Below, piece after piece: positions 25,240 to 33,381 of a DNA stretch of 64,000 nucleotides (position 1 is the stretch's first letter; each line of letters starts with the position of its first letter). Where the stretch lies: the IMG/VR virus record IMGVR_UViG_3300020202_000001, positions 160,419 to 224,418 of that record; one strand, given 5' to 3'. A program made the translations under genes and the position numbers. The notes under the pieces are model-generated. The model saw nothing but the letters and a program-made list of their open reading frames with translations. It was not told the DNA's origin and made no database searches. This stretch comes from a virus.

Positions 25240-26313
25240 ATGAGTTTCGTACTCCCCAAGGTCTTCCGCGTCGGCTACACGAAGGTCGACTTCGAGCAGG
25301 TGTCCGAGTACCTGCGGTACACCAAGCAGGAGCTGTTCGCCGGCGAGCTGCAGGCCGCCAAGGAGGACGGCATCAGCCCGGCCGAGGCCCTGTGCTCGAT
25401 GTTCGGCAAGATGTGCTACAAGAGCCTCGTGCTCGGGCAGAACGCGAACGTGAAGAAGGTGCGGGCCGTCCGCGAGAACCTGGCCGGCACGTTCGCCAGC
25501 GGGCACGGGTCCGTGTTCGAGCACGTCGGGTTCAACTTCATCGTCACCGACTGCAGCCGCGTGTTCACGCACGAGCTGGTGCGGCACCGCGTCGGCACGG
25601 CGTTCAGCCAGACGAGCGGCCGGTACGTCCGCCCGGTCCCGAACGAGCAGGGCGAGCTGGACATCGCGTTCGTCCACGACCCGATCCTCGACCCCGTCCG
25701 CGAGAACATCGAGAACGTCCTCTCCTACCTGGCGATGAACTACCAGGACATGGAGATCAAGCTGGGCATCGCCGACCCGGAGGTCGTGGCCAAGCGGCTC
25801 AAGCAGGTCCGCGAGGACATGGTCGGGGCGCAGGGCTCCCTCCTGGCCGAGCTGCAGGCCGAGGCGGACGAGCTGGCGGCGTACAAGGTGACCGTCGACA
25901 ACTTCGAGCTGAAGAAGAAGCTGACGTCGGCGCTGCGTCGCATCCTGCCGAACGGGCAGGCGAACGAGATCGCGTTCAGCGTGAACATCCGCACGCTCCG
26001 CCACTGCGTCCAGATCCGCACGCAGCGGTTCGCCGAGTGGGAGATCCGGGCGGTCTTCGCCCAGATCTACCAGCTCATCAAGGACAAGTTCCCCATGGTC
26101 TTCCACGGGGCCAAGGAGCGGATCGTCGACGGCCTGCCCGAGGTGTACGGCATGAAGCTCCAGCCGTACGACGTGACGGTCGAGGGCCTGCCCGACGTCG
26201 AGCTGCTGAACGAGGCCGCCTTCCGCAACTTCAAACGGCTTTCCCCCGCGACGGAGAAGCTGCTCAAGGACGGCGCGACCGCCGCCCTCAACGAGCTGCT
26301 GCCCGCCGCATAA
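25240..26313 (+). CDS. thyX: FAD-dependent thymidylate synthase ThyX
   Basis: ThyX methylates dUMP to dTMP using methylene-tetrahydrofolate and FAD/NADPH. The diagnostic motif is present as RHRVGTAFSQTSGRYVRP (Arg115-His116-Arg117 onward), and the second region is seen in NIRTLRHCVQIRTQRFAEWEIR. At 357 aa it is longer than the usual 220-250 aa, with an extended central helical insert (LKQVREDMVGAQGSLLAELQ). It is transcribed behind palindromic copy 3, followed by a GC hairpin, and works with the Tmk at 13756 to supply dTTP. Confidence 0.92.
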   Translation: MSFVLPKVFRVGYTKVDFEQVSEYLRYTKQELFAGELQAAKEDGISPAEALCSMFGKMCYKSLVLGQNANVKKVRAVRENLAGTFASGHGSVFEHVGFNFIVTDCSRVFTHELVRHRVGTAFSQTSGRYVRPVPNEQGELDIAFVHDPILDPVRENIENVLSYLAMNYQDMEIKLGIADPEVVAKRLKQVREDMVGAQGSLLAELQAEADELAAYKVTVDNFELKKKLTSALRRILPNGQANEIAFSVNIRTLRHCVQIRTQRFAEWEIRAVFAQIYQLIKDKFPMVFHGAKERIVDGLPEVYGMKLQPYDVTVEGLPDVELLNEAAFRNFKRLSPATEKLLKDGATAALNELLPAA

Positions 26314-26320
26314 CACCTAC

Positions 26321-26359
26321 GGCGACCGGGGCGGGCTAGGCGGCCCGCCCCGCGTCGCC
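26321..26359 (+). other. Long GC hairpin after thyX
   Basis: GGCGAC-CGGGGCGGGC pairs with GCCCGCCCCG-(C)-GTCGCC around a 6-base loop, giving 16 bp with one bulge. There is no T-run (CTCACATC follows), so a terminator, pause site or processing site are all possible. It occupies most of the gap between thyX and the methyltransferase. Confidence 0.6.
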
Positions 26360-26383
26360 CTCACATCTGCAGCGGAGGACAAC

Positions 26384-27043
26384 ATGAGTCGCGAGGCGTT
26401 CTTCTCGGAGGTGTACGCGAAGTGTCACTGGTCCGGCGGCGGGTCCGGGTCCGGCAGCTCGCCGGCGAACTCCGCCCGGTACCGCGAGCTGCTCGACCGG
26501 CTGCTGCGGGCCGTCCCGTTCGGCCTGGTCGTCGACGTCGGGTGCGGCGACTGGCGGGTGGGCGGGCTGATGAACTACCACGAGCGACCGCTCCGGTACG
26601 TCGGCCTGGAGATCGTGCCCGCCGTGTGCGCCAAGCTGGTCGAGACGCACAAGCACCGGAACGTCGAGTTCCGCCGGGCCGACGTGCTGGTCGACCCGCT
26701 GCCGCCGGTGAACCCGGTGGTCGCCTCGCTGCTCGTCGTCAAGGACGTCATGCAGCACTGGCTGCCCGAGGAGGTGCAGTCGTTCCTCCCCAAGATGGTC
26801 CCGTTCGACTACGCGCTGCTGACGAACGACGTGGCGACGCCGGGGGCGGAGAAGAGCTGGCACAGCAAGACGCGGGACCGCTACCGGCCCTGCGACGTGC
26901 GGCTGCTCGGGCTCCAGGCGGTCGAGGTCCTGTCGCAGGACTCGCCCAAGCCGAACCACCCCCGCAAGGTCACACTGCTGCTCCGGCGGGGCGGGACGGA
27001 ACCCGTGCCCGCGGAACTGGCGGCGAGGCTCGCCGTCCGCTAA
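26384..27043 (+). CDS. SAM-dependent methyltransferase (class I)
   Basis: This 219-aa protein has a clear SAM-binding motif I, LVVDVGCGDWRVGG at about 48-61. A beta-strand acidic residue lies in YVGLEIVPAVCAKL, and a post-motif region is VKDVMQHWLPEEV. It resembles small sugar- or capsule-type methyltransferases rather than DNA methylases because DPPY is absent. The substrate is unknown. It may modify glycans made by the many phage glycosyltransferases (inference). Confidence 0.75.
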   Translation: MSREAFFSEVYAKCHWSGGGSGSGSSPANSARYRELLDRLLRAVPFGLVVDVGCGDWRVGGLMNYHERPLRYVGLEIVPAVCAKLVETHKHRNVEFRRADVLVDPLPPVNPVVASLLVVKDVMQHWLPEEVQSFLPKMVPFDYALLTNDVATPGAEKSWHSKTRDRYRPCDVRLLGLQAVEVLSQDSPKPNHPRKVTLLLRRGGTEPVPAELAARLAVR

Positions 27044-27046
27044 GAT
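27041..27046 (+). promoter_or_regulatory. Putative -10 box before gene at 27096
   Basis: TAAGAT lies at the very end of the methyltransferase gene and is followed at 27049-27060 by a CCCCC-GTTC-GGG mini-hairpin. The same box sequence occurs with a better -35 at 37671. No good -35 is present here, so confidence is low. Confidence 0.3.
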
Positions 27047-27095
27047 CTCCCCCGTTCGGGTAAACCCCTGTCATCCAACCGAAGGAGCGACCGCG

Positions 27096-27605
27096 ATGAG
27101 CATGCAGCTTCGTAACCCCAACGGCGGCGACAACCGGGCCTACGCACCCTACCGGGACGTGGCCCACAACTTCCGCTTCGTCGTCACCGAGGTGGCGGAG
27201 CGGCTGACCGACCACCGTTGGAAGGAGCTGCACGCCGTCGTGCTCCCCGAGCCCACCCCGGAGCAGCTCGGCCAGGCCTCGCAGGCGTTCATCACGTTCG
27301 TCGTGTCCGCCACGCAGGACAAGAACGAGAAGATGTACGACGCCCTGAAGCGGTCGGGCTGGTTCGACTGCCACCCCAGCGCCCAGGCGATCTACATGGC
27401 CACCCTCGGGGCGGTCATGAGCGGCATCTACTTCAACGGAGCCCGCGAGGCCACCCTCGGCGGCGAAGGCCCGTGCAGCGACGTCGCAGGCGTCGTCCGC
27501 GCGGGCCGTGAGTTCCACCAGCTGATCTCCGCCCCACGGTGGAAGCGCCCGTGGCTCAAGCTGAAGAACAAGCTGGCGAAAGCCCGCGATGCCTTTAAGC
27601 AGTAA
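27096..27605 (+). CDS. Hypothetical protein, 169 aa
   Basis: A helical protein with a preceding GAAGGAG. Segments include FRFVVTEVAERLTDHRWKEL and AIYMATLGAVMSGIYFNGAR, the second being fairly hydrophobic, and the C-terminus is basic (KLKNKLAKARDAFKQ). No family is recognised. It overlaps the next gene by 17 nt. Confidence 0.65.
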   Translation: MSMQLRNPNGGDNRAYAPYRDVAHNFRFVVTEVAERLTDHRWKELHAVVLPEPTPEQLGQASQAFITFVVSATQDKNEKMYDALKRSGWFDCHPSAQAIYMATLGAVMSGIYFNGAREATLGGEGPCSDVAGVVRAGREFHQLISAPRWKRPWLKLKNKLAKARDAFKQ

Positions 27606-28578
27606 GACGCCCCGTGAGATCCAGCGCGAACGAGAGCAGGCCGGCATGATTATCACCCGGTGGCAGCCGTGGTTCACCAAGCAGTACGGCGGGGCCTTCC
27701 CCGTCGACCGCTTCCACTACGACGTCGAATCCTCCGGCTTCAGCCGGAAGGACGACGTGATCGTCGAGTGGGGCCACTGCATGGTCCGCGACGGCAAGGT
27801 CGTCGACCGTAACAACATCGTCATCAACTGGTACAAGTGCCCCGAGGCGATCCCGCCGTCGCGGCTGACCAACCAGCTCGAACGCATCCGCCGGGAGATG
27901 CGGAACCAGGGCCGCTCGTGGCGGCTGACCGAGGAGGTGCTGCGGGACGAGGGCGTCCACCCGGACAAGGCCATCCCGTGGATCTACGAGCTGCTGACCG
28001 AGGTCCAGCAGCAGGGCATGATGCTCGTGAGCCACAACGGGTGGAACTTCGACAACCCGATGCTCGTCGAGCACTTCAGGCAGGACCTGAACAAAGAGTT
28101 CGCGTTCAACCCCAACCAGATCTTCGACACGGGCTGCATCGAGAAGGCCAGCCAGCTGATGAGCGAGCACCCGGAGCGTGCCCTGCCCAAGGAGGGCGAG
28201 ACGCTGCTGGACTACTTCAAGCGGATCAGCGGCTGGCGGGCCTCGGGCGTCTACAGCAACCTCGATACGCACTGCCTCAAGAAGTACAAGCTGGTCGAGA
28301 AGTACGGGCTCGACCCGACGAAGATGCACACCGCCGGCGAGGACGCCTACGCCCTCCACTGCCTGATGGAGGAGTTCAAGGTCCTGTGCGAGGCGTGCAA
28401 GACGCCGCCGGCCGCCGCCCCCGTCGCCGCCGCCGCCCCCATCGGCCTGCCGCCCCGGCCGGCGAAGGCGGTCGTCCGTCCCCAAACCCCGATCGTGGTC
28501 GCGAGCGACGCCGCCGTGCGTGCCGTGGCCTCGTCACAACCCGCGGCACCGATCCGCCGCAAGCAGAGGAACCGATAA
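27589..28578 (+). CDS. DnaQ-like 3'-5' exonuclease (DEDDh)
   Basis: This 329-aa protein carries the three exonuclease motifs: Exo I Asp45/Glu47 in FHYDVESSG, Exo II Asp155 in SHNGWNFDNPML, and Exo III His247/Asp252 in HTAGEDAYAL, making it a DEDDh enzyme. A ~60-residue Ala/Pro-rich tail with a basic end follows. It may act as a proofreading or repair nuclease, or on RNA; it is separate from the exonuclease domain inside the polymerase. A possible alternative start is ATG 27646, but it lacks a ribosome site. Confidence 0.82.
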   Translation: MPLSSKTPREIQREREQAGMIITRWQPWFTKQYGGAFPVDRFHYDVESSGFSRKDDVIVEWGHCMVRDGKVVDRNNIVINWYKCPEAIPPSRLTNQLERIRREMRNQGRSWRLTEEVLRDEGVHPDKAIPWIYELLTEVQQQGMMLVSHNGWNFDNPMLVEHFRQDLNKEFAFNPNQIFDTGCIEKASQLMSEHPERALPKEGETLLDYFKRISGWRASGVYSNLDTHCLKKYKLVEKYGLDPTKMHTAGEDAYALHCLMEEFKVLCEACKTPPAAAPVAAAAPIGLPPRPAKAVVRPQTPIVVASDAAVRAVASSQPAAPIRRKQRNR

Positions 28579-28580
28579 CC

Positions 28581-29015
28581 ATGGCCAAGAAGATCCCCAC
28601 CGCAGCCGAAGCCTCCGCCAAGCGGGCCGCCGACAAGGCCGCCCAGCCCACACCGCCGACGCCGCCCGACCCGACGTGCAACCTCCGCCCGCTGGGCAAC
28701 AAGGTGATCGTGAAGCGGGACGAGGCCGCCAAGATGACCCCGTCCGGCATCCACCTCGTCGAGGGTCAGTCGAAGGAGACGCCCCGCCGAGGCACGGTGC
28801 TCGCGATCGGCCCCGAGGTGCAGTCTGCCCGCAGCCTGGCCCGGAAGGCCGGCATGGACCCGATGCTCGCGGCCAAGCAGGACGACGCGGCCCTCGCCGT
28901 GGGCGACCTCGTGTACTTCAACGCGTACGCCGGCTCGGACCTGAAGGTGGGCGAGCAGACGCTGCTCATCCTCACCGAGGACGACATCCTCGCCGTCGAG
29001 ACCCTGAAGAAGTGA
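28581..29015 (+). CDS. GroES-like co-chaperonin
   Basis: This 144-aa protein has a GroES/Cpn10 fold signature: LRPLGNKVIVKRDEAAKMTPSGI at the start, a mobile-loop-like EGQSKETPRRGTVLAIGPEV, and the closing VGDLVYFNAYAGSDLKVGEQTLLILTEDDILAV. A ~35-residue Ala/Pro-rich extension precedes it and a 20-residue insert sits in the middle. Like T4 gp31 it would partner host GroEL to fold the capsid or another phage protein; no phage GroEL is visible here. It lies 2 nt after the exonuclease gene. Confidence 0.85.
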   Translation: MAKKIPTAAEASAKRAADKAAQPTPPTPPDPTCNLRPLGNKVIVKRDEAAKMTPSGIHLVEGQSKETPRRGTVLAIGPEVQSARSLARKAGMDPMLAAKQDDAALAVGDLVYFNAYAGSDLKVGEQTLLILTEDDILAVETLKK

Positions 29016-29025
29016 GGCGACCCGC

Positions 29026-29826
29026 GTGGCACGCTCGCTCAAGATGCGGTTCCACCTGCCGGACCCCGCCAGCGACCTTAGGTGGACGCTCAAGCGGCTC
29101 CGGCCGGAGGACAAACTGTACGTCGGCATCGACCCCGGCATGACCGGGGCGATCGCCTTTGTGCCCACGCGGCGGAAGCTCGACCCGGTGATCGTCGACA
29201 TCCCGACCAAGACGTCGAGGGTGAAGACGACCCGCAAGGGCAAGGCCGTGATGGGGAACCGCAACGAGTACGACCACGCGAAGATCGTCGCCATCCTCGA
29301 CCCGCTGATCGACTACCGGGAGAAGGTCGTCATCTGCCTCGAACGCGGCCAGCCGTACCAGGAGGACACGCCCAAGACGGCGTTCCAGGTCGGCGTCGGG
29401 TTCGGCATGTGGGGGCTGTACTTCGCGGCGTTCGGCCTGCGGGTCGAGGAGATCAAGCCGGCGGTGTGGAAGCGACGCATGGGCCTGAGCGGCGGGTCCG
29501 AGAACAAGGACTACAGCCGCTCGCTGACCATGCGGCTCTACCCCGGGGCGTGCCACTTCGTGGAGTTCGTCGGGGACCACAACCGGGCCGAGGCCGTGCT
29601 GCTGGCCGAGTACCAGCGGCGGCTCGACGCGAACGACCACAAGTGGCCGAAGCCGAAGCCCAGGCCCCGCAAGGTCGGCCCGCCCCCGAAGGGCGGCAAG
29701 GGCCTCGGGAACCTGAAGCGGACGCGGAAGGTCAAGCTGAAGACGGACCCGACGATCGCCCGCATGATGAAGGGACTCAAACCCAAACGGAGCCGGCGGA
29801 AGCGCGGGCCTGTACCACTCACATGA
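29026..29826 (+). CDS. RuvC-like Holliday junction resolvase/nuclease
   Basis: This 266-aa RNase H-fold nuclease has its catalytic acids visible as Asp36 (YVGIDPGMTGAIAF), Glu106 (VICLERGQP) and Asp184/Glu189 (DHNRAEAVLLAEY). It continues with a Lys/Arg/Pro-rich tail of ~70 residues, likely for DNA binding. It would cut branched DNA produced by recombination before packaging. The start is GTG. The stop overlaps the next start (ATGA). Confidence 0.85.
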   Translation: MARSLKMRFHLPDPASDLRWTLKRLRPEDKLYVGIDPGMTGAIAFVPTRRKLDPVIVDIPTKTSRVKTTRKGKAVMGNRNEYDHAKIVAILDPLIDYREKVVICLERGQPYQEDTPKTAFQVGVGFGMWGLYFAAFGLRVEEIKPAVWKRRMGLSGGSENKDYSRSLTMRLYPGACHFVEFVGDHNRAEAVLLAEYQRRLDANDHKWPKPKPRPRKVGPPPKGGKGLGNLKRTRKVKLKTDPTIARMMKGLKPKRSRRKRGPVPLT

Positions 29827-30719
29827 GCACCAAGACCGACAAACCCATCACCCTCGCCGGCCCGTCGTGGAAGCTGTACCAGGCCGACTGCCTGACCGGG
29901 ACCTCCCGGTTCATCAAGTCCGGCCTGCCCACGCTGGGCGTCGAGGACCCGCCGTACAACATCGGCCAAGGCTACGCGAGCCACGTCGACCGCATGCGCA
30001 AGGAGGAGTTCCTCTACGAGTTCATGCAGCCGCGGATCGTCCGGGCCTACGAGGCCCTGCACGATCTCGGGTCGTACTGGATCGCGATGAACGACGACAA
30101 CGTCGCCGAGATCAAGCTGATCTGCGAGAAGGCCGGCTTCTTCCTGCGCAAGTGGGTGATCTGGCACTACAGCTTCGGCCAGCACAACTCGAAGAACTTC
30201 ACCGCGTCGCACACGCACTGGCTGTACTTCAGCAAGCACCGCACGCGGTACACGTTCAACGCCCTGGACCCGGGCGTCCGCATCCCCTCGAACCGGGCGA
30301 CGGTGTACAAGGACAAGCGGGCCGACCCGCGCGGCCGGCTGCCCGACGACGTGTGGGTGCTCCGCCCGCAGTTCGTCGAGCCCGCCCCGGCCGAGTGCCT
30401 CGACACCTGGTTCTTCAGCCGGATCTGCGGCACGTTCAGGGCCAAGGCCAAGAGCGACGACGGGACGCCGATCCCGAACCAGATCCCGGTGCCGATGCTG
30501 GAGCGGATCATCCGCGTGTGCTCGAACCCGGGCGACACGGTGATGGACCGGTTCAACGGCAGCGGCTCGACCGGCGAGGCGTGCCTGCTCACCGGGCGGA
30601 ACTACATCGGCATGGACATCAGCAAGGGCTGCCTGACCTTCACGCAGAAGCGTCTGACCGAGACGCTCGGGCGTGCGGCGACGGAGCCCGTGACGAAGAA
30701 GGGCAAGAAGAGCAAATGA
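29823..30719 (+). CDS. DNA methyltransferase (DPPY-type, beta class order)
   Basis: This 298-aa amino-methyltransferase (N6-adenine or N4-cytosine) has the catalytic motif DPPYN at 42-46 before the SAM-binding motif FNGSGSTGEA (about 243). That order is typical of the beta group. A target-recognition region lies between them. It would modify phage DNA against host restriction or mark regulatory sites. No cognate restriction nuclease is nearby, so it is an orphan. Start and stop overlap its neighbours by four bases. Confidence 0.86.
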   Translation: MSTKTDKPITLAGPSWKLYQADCLTGTSRFIKSGLPTLGVEDPPYNIGQGYASHVDRMRKEEFLYEFMQPRIVRAYEALHDLGSYWIAMNDDNVAEIKLICEKAGFFLRKWVIWHYSFGQHNSKNFTASHTHWLYFSKHRTRYTFNALDPGVRIPSNRATVYKDKRADPRGRLPDDVWVLRPQFVEPAPAECLDTWFFSRICGTFRAKAKSDDGTPIPNQIPVPMLERIIRVCSNPGDTVMDRFNGSGSTGEACLLTGRNYIGMDISKGCLTFTQKRLTETLGRAATEPVTKKGKKSK

Positions 30720-32059
30720 AGATTCAGTTCGCAATCCACAAGCGTGAGGAGAACGGCGACATCGGCGTGCGGTGGGCGTTCGCCCCCGGAGCGCCGGCCG
30801 AGCACCAGCGGGAGTTCTACGACGACAAGGAGGCGGCCGAGGTCGCGATCCTCGAAAGCCTGCGGCTGAAGAAGGTCCCGGGCGAGTTCAAGGACTACGT
30901 GATCGTCCCCTACGACGAGCACAAGAACCAGCTGGAGCTGGTCGACGACAAGGACCAGAAGGCGGCCGCCGCCGACGCCACGCACCTCGCCAAGACCAAC
31001 AACGACGTCCGCCTCGCCGTCAGCACGATGCTCGCCGCCCGGCAGCTCTACCAGATGGGCGCGGCCGAGCTGGGCAACCTGCTGGCCGACATCGAGATGG
31101 AGGTCGAGGAGCCGGCGGAGGGCGAGGCGAAGTTCCGCCCCGTCCACCCGCTGACGATCGAGGTGATGACGCAGGCGGCCAGCGACCAGGGCCAGCAGCC
31201 GTTCAGCCAGGTCGACGTGTTCGAGGGGCTGACGCACTCCGTGCTGCCGTGGGTGAAGAAGCGGATCGAGATCAATGCCAAGCAGGACATCGTCGACCGC
31301 CAGGTGATGAAGATGGAGGACGAGAAGGCCCGCGCGGGCACGCTCGTGCCGGTCGGCATCAAGTGGACCGGGTCGAAGGACGAGCCCGAGCAGGCGGGCA
31401 AGCTCCCCCGCGACAAGGCCCTGGTGCTGGTCGGGTACGCCCCGGCCGTGCAGTACCTGCTCGACCAGGCGACCAACGTCGTGCTGGCCGCCACGGACGA
31501 TAAGAACCCGAACCGCGTCTTCTCGGTCATCCGCTTCGCCGACGACCCCGAGGTGCGGCCGAGCGAGAACGAGCGGCTCGTGCTGGTGGGCCGCAAGGCG
31601 TGGCAGGGCTGCACGCGGACCATGAAGACCCTGAACGTCATGGTCGCCAACAACGTCGAGCCGTCGCTCACGCTGGCCCCCGACCTGTTGGTGGTCGACG
31701 ACCTCGGTGCCGTGGACCCGAGCGGGATCATCACCGCCGGCGCTCCCCAGCGGGTCGGCGGCCCCGCCCCGTTCCGCTGCGCCGAGGCCCACAAGAAGCT
31801 CATGGCGTGGGCGAAGCTCAACCACACGGCCGGGCTGTTCGGCGTCCCCGTGCACGACGAGCGGGTCGTGCCGCTGAACGGTTCGGAGTGGGAGCGGCTC
31901 CGCACGCACGCGATCCTTCGCCCGGTCACCGTCGTCAAGGAGGCGGAGGACCTGGAGAAGGGCAAGGTCCGCATCGTCGTCGGCCTCGACGCCTACCACG
32001 TCGACGTCGACCCGGCGCTGTTGGAGCCGAAGAGCCAGATCATCGTGCCCGGCAAATGA
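30716..32059 (+). CDS. Hypothetical protein, 447 aa, with Walker-B-like motif
   Basis: ATG 30716 overlaps the methyltransferase stop. The central part contains LTLAPDLLVVDDLGAVDP, which looks like a RecA-fold Walker B, followed by KLNHTAGLFGVPVH. I find no Walker A loop, so ATPase activity is doubtful. The first third is acidic and helical, the C-terminus beta-rich. No family is recognised. Confidence 0.65.
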   Translation: MKIQFAIHKREENGDIGVRWAFAPGAPAEHQREFYDDKEAAEVAILESLRLKKVPGEFKDYVIVPYDEHKNQLELVDDKDQKAAAADATHLAKTNNDVRLAVSTMLAARQLYQMGAAELGNLLADIEMEVEEPAEGEAKFRPVHPLTIEVMTQAASDQGQQPFSQVDVFEGLTHSVLPWVKKRIEINAKQDIVDRQVMKMEDEKARAGTLVPVGIKWTGSKDEPEQAGKLPRDKALVLVGYAPAVQYLLDQATNVVLAATDDKNPNRVFSVIRFADDPEVRPSENERLVLVGRKAWQGCTRTMKTLNVMVANNVEPSLTLAPDLLVVDDLGAVDPSGIITAGAPQRVGGPAPFRCAEAHKKLMAWAKLNHTAGLFGVPVHDERVVPLNGSEWERLRTHAILRPVTVVKEAEDLEKGKVRIVVGLDAYHVDVDPALLEPKSQIIVPGK

Positions 32060-32583
32060 TGCGTCGCGTCTACCAGCGTCACACCGACCTGAGCGAGCCC
32101 CACAAGGGCGATTGCTTCGCCGCGTGCGTGGCGACCGTCCTCGGCCTGACGCTCGACGAGGTGCCGAACTTCTGCAGCTCGTCGGGCGACTGGTGGGCCG
32201 AGCTGCAGGCGTGGCTGTGCGACCGGGGGCTGCAGGCGATCGAGATCCAGATCCCGTTCGAGGAGATCATCCGCGAGGGGCGGAAGCTCCCGATCGGGCG
32301 GCTGGTGGTGGACACGCCGGTCATCCTCTCGGGCAAGAGCCCGCGCGGGGACTGGAACCACTCGATCGTCGGGCTGTACGACGAGCAGCCGACCGACACG
32401 CCCGGCGAGTTCAAGGCCGGCTTCGTCTACTACCACGACCCCAACCCCGACGCCGGCGAGGACCCCACGAAGTGGCTCGTCGGCATGCCGATCCAAATAC
32501 TGGTTTTTGGATTGGCGAACCCGAAGAGGGGCTACCGGCTCCTCAACCCGAAGAAGGAAACATGCCAGCAAAGCTCATCGTAG
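32056..32583 (+). CDS. Papain-like/C39-like small protein, 175 aa
   Basis: The sequence matches a widespread phage-hypothetical pattern: an N-terminal Cys helix (HKGDCFAACVATVLGLTLDEVP), then a His (WNHSIVGLYD) and an Asp (YYHDPNPDAG). The order Cys-His-Asp is that of papain/C39-type folds. Protease or peptide-processing activity is possible but unproven. Start ATG 32056, with an adjacent ATG 32059, overlaps the previous stop. Palindromic copy 4 lies inside the last 100 bases and encodes IQILVFG. Confidence 0.65.
   Translation: MMRRVYQRHTDLSEPHKGDCFAACVATVLGLTLDEVPNFCSSSGDWWAELQAWLCDRGLQAIEIQIPFEEIIREGRKLPIGRLVVDTPVILSGKSPRGDWNHSIVGLYDEQPTDTPGEFKAGFVYYHDPNPDAGEDPTKWLVGMPIQILVFGLANPKRGYRLLNPKKETCQQSSS
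32490..32513. repeat. Dispersed palindromic element, copy 4 (degenerate, inside a gene)
   Basis: The left arm GATCCAAA and right arm GGTTTTTGGAT are retained, but the core has two changes (ATACTGG rather than AAACCGG). It lies within the 3' end of the papain-like gene and 49 bases before the next start at 32562. The changes may reflect its coding constraint. Confidence 0.75.
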
Positions 32584-33260
32584 CGTATAAGACCCAACTG
32601 GTGCCGGACCTCGTGCCGGCCGCCGACGAGTTCGACCCGCCATCGAACTACAAGAGCGAGGACGCCATCGCGAAGTGGCGGGGCGAGCTGGAGGAGAAGC
32701 TCAAGGAGGAGTGCCTGTACCAGCCGTACACGGCGACGTTCGCCGAGGTGCAGGTGGCCGACCTGGTGAACGAGCGGAAGGGCAAGTGGGTGTACCGGGC
32801 ACCGGGCAACAAGGAGGGCAAGCAGGCCGCCTGCCTCGCCGTGCGGGCGTGGCTGCTGAAGGAGTTCCCCAACGCCTGGCCGCACACGACGCACACGGAC
32901 CGCCGCGTCCCGACCGCGATCTTCGTCGGGTTCAACCCGCGGCTGTTCCTCAAGATCCTCGGCGAGGAGTGCTCGTACCCTGACAACCAGCCGAAGGACG
33001 CCGCCGGGAAGCCCGACCCGAAGAAGATGAACGTGCTCCCGCTGTCGATGTGGTACCCTAACTCGGACCACCGCGACATCGAGGAGGCGGTGAAGCCCCG
33101 GGATTATAAGTACCTCACCTGGAACTCGGTCCTGAAGGCACGCGGCTTGCGGGACGAGTTCAAGGATTGGAAAGGTCCGGGAATTGACGTAGGATTGGAT
33201 CTGAAGTTGGCTACCCGGTTGGCGTCGCAGCTGGGGATGCTGAACGAGACGGACGGGTGA
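32562..33260 (+). CDS. Hypothetical protein, 232 aa
   Basis: ATG 32562 follows AAGAAGGAAA and overlaps the previous gene by 22 nt. The protein has an N-terminal strand (AKLIVAYKTQLVPDLV), a charged helix (KWRGELEEKLKEECLY), then VPTAIFVGFNPRLFLKILGEECSYP. No family is recognised. Codon use near the 3' end (33185-33240) is a little richer in A/T than its neighbours. A strong terminator follows at 33310. Confidence 0.65.
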   Translation: MPAKLIVAYKTQLVPDLVPAADEFDPPSNYKSEDAIAKWRGELEEKLKEECLYQPYTATFAEVQVADLVNERKGKWVYRAPGNKEGKQAACLAVRAWLLKEFPNAWPHTTHTDRRVPTAIFVGFNPRLFLKILGEECSYPDNQPKDAAGKPDPKKMNVLPLSMWYPNSDHRDIEEAVKPRDYKYLTWNSVLKARGLRDEFKDWKGPGIDVGLDLKLATRLASQLGMLNETDG

Positions 33261-33309
33261 CGGCGGAGCGTGGTAACGACGCGGCGACGCCGTCAGCCTA
33301 GTGAGAGGG

Positions 33310-33346
33310 AAGCCCCGGCCGGTGGCCGGTCCGGGGCTTTTCTTTA
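33310..33346 (+). terminator. Strong intrinsic terminator
   Basis: AAGCCCCGG pairs with CCGGGGCTT, and the intervening CCGG and CCGG can extend the stem, followed by TTTCTTT. It lies 50 bases after the stop at 33260 and clearly ends the 25.2-33.3 kb transcription block. Confidence 0.88.
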
Positions 33347-33362
33347 GCCATCGGAGGGGCGT

Positions 33363-33375
33363 CGGTTTTTGGAGG
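33363..33375 (+). promoter_or_regulatory. Half-site of the dispersed element plus ribosome site
   Basis: CGGTTTTTGGAGG copies the right half of the palindromic element and contains the GGAGG ribosome site of the gene at 33382. The left half is not present. It is the only clear half-site I noticed, and it also sits directly after a terminator, as expected of a block start. Confidence 0.4.
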
Positions 33376-33381
33376 CCTGTA

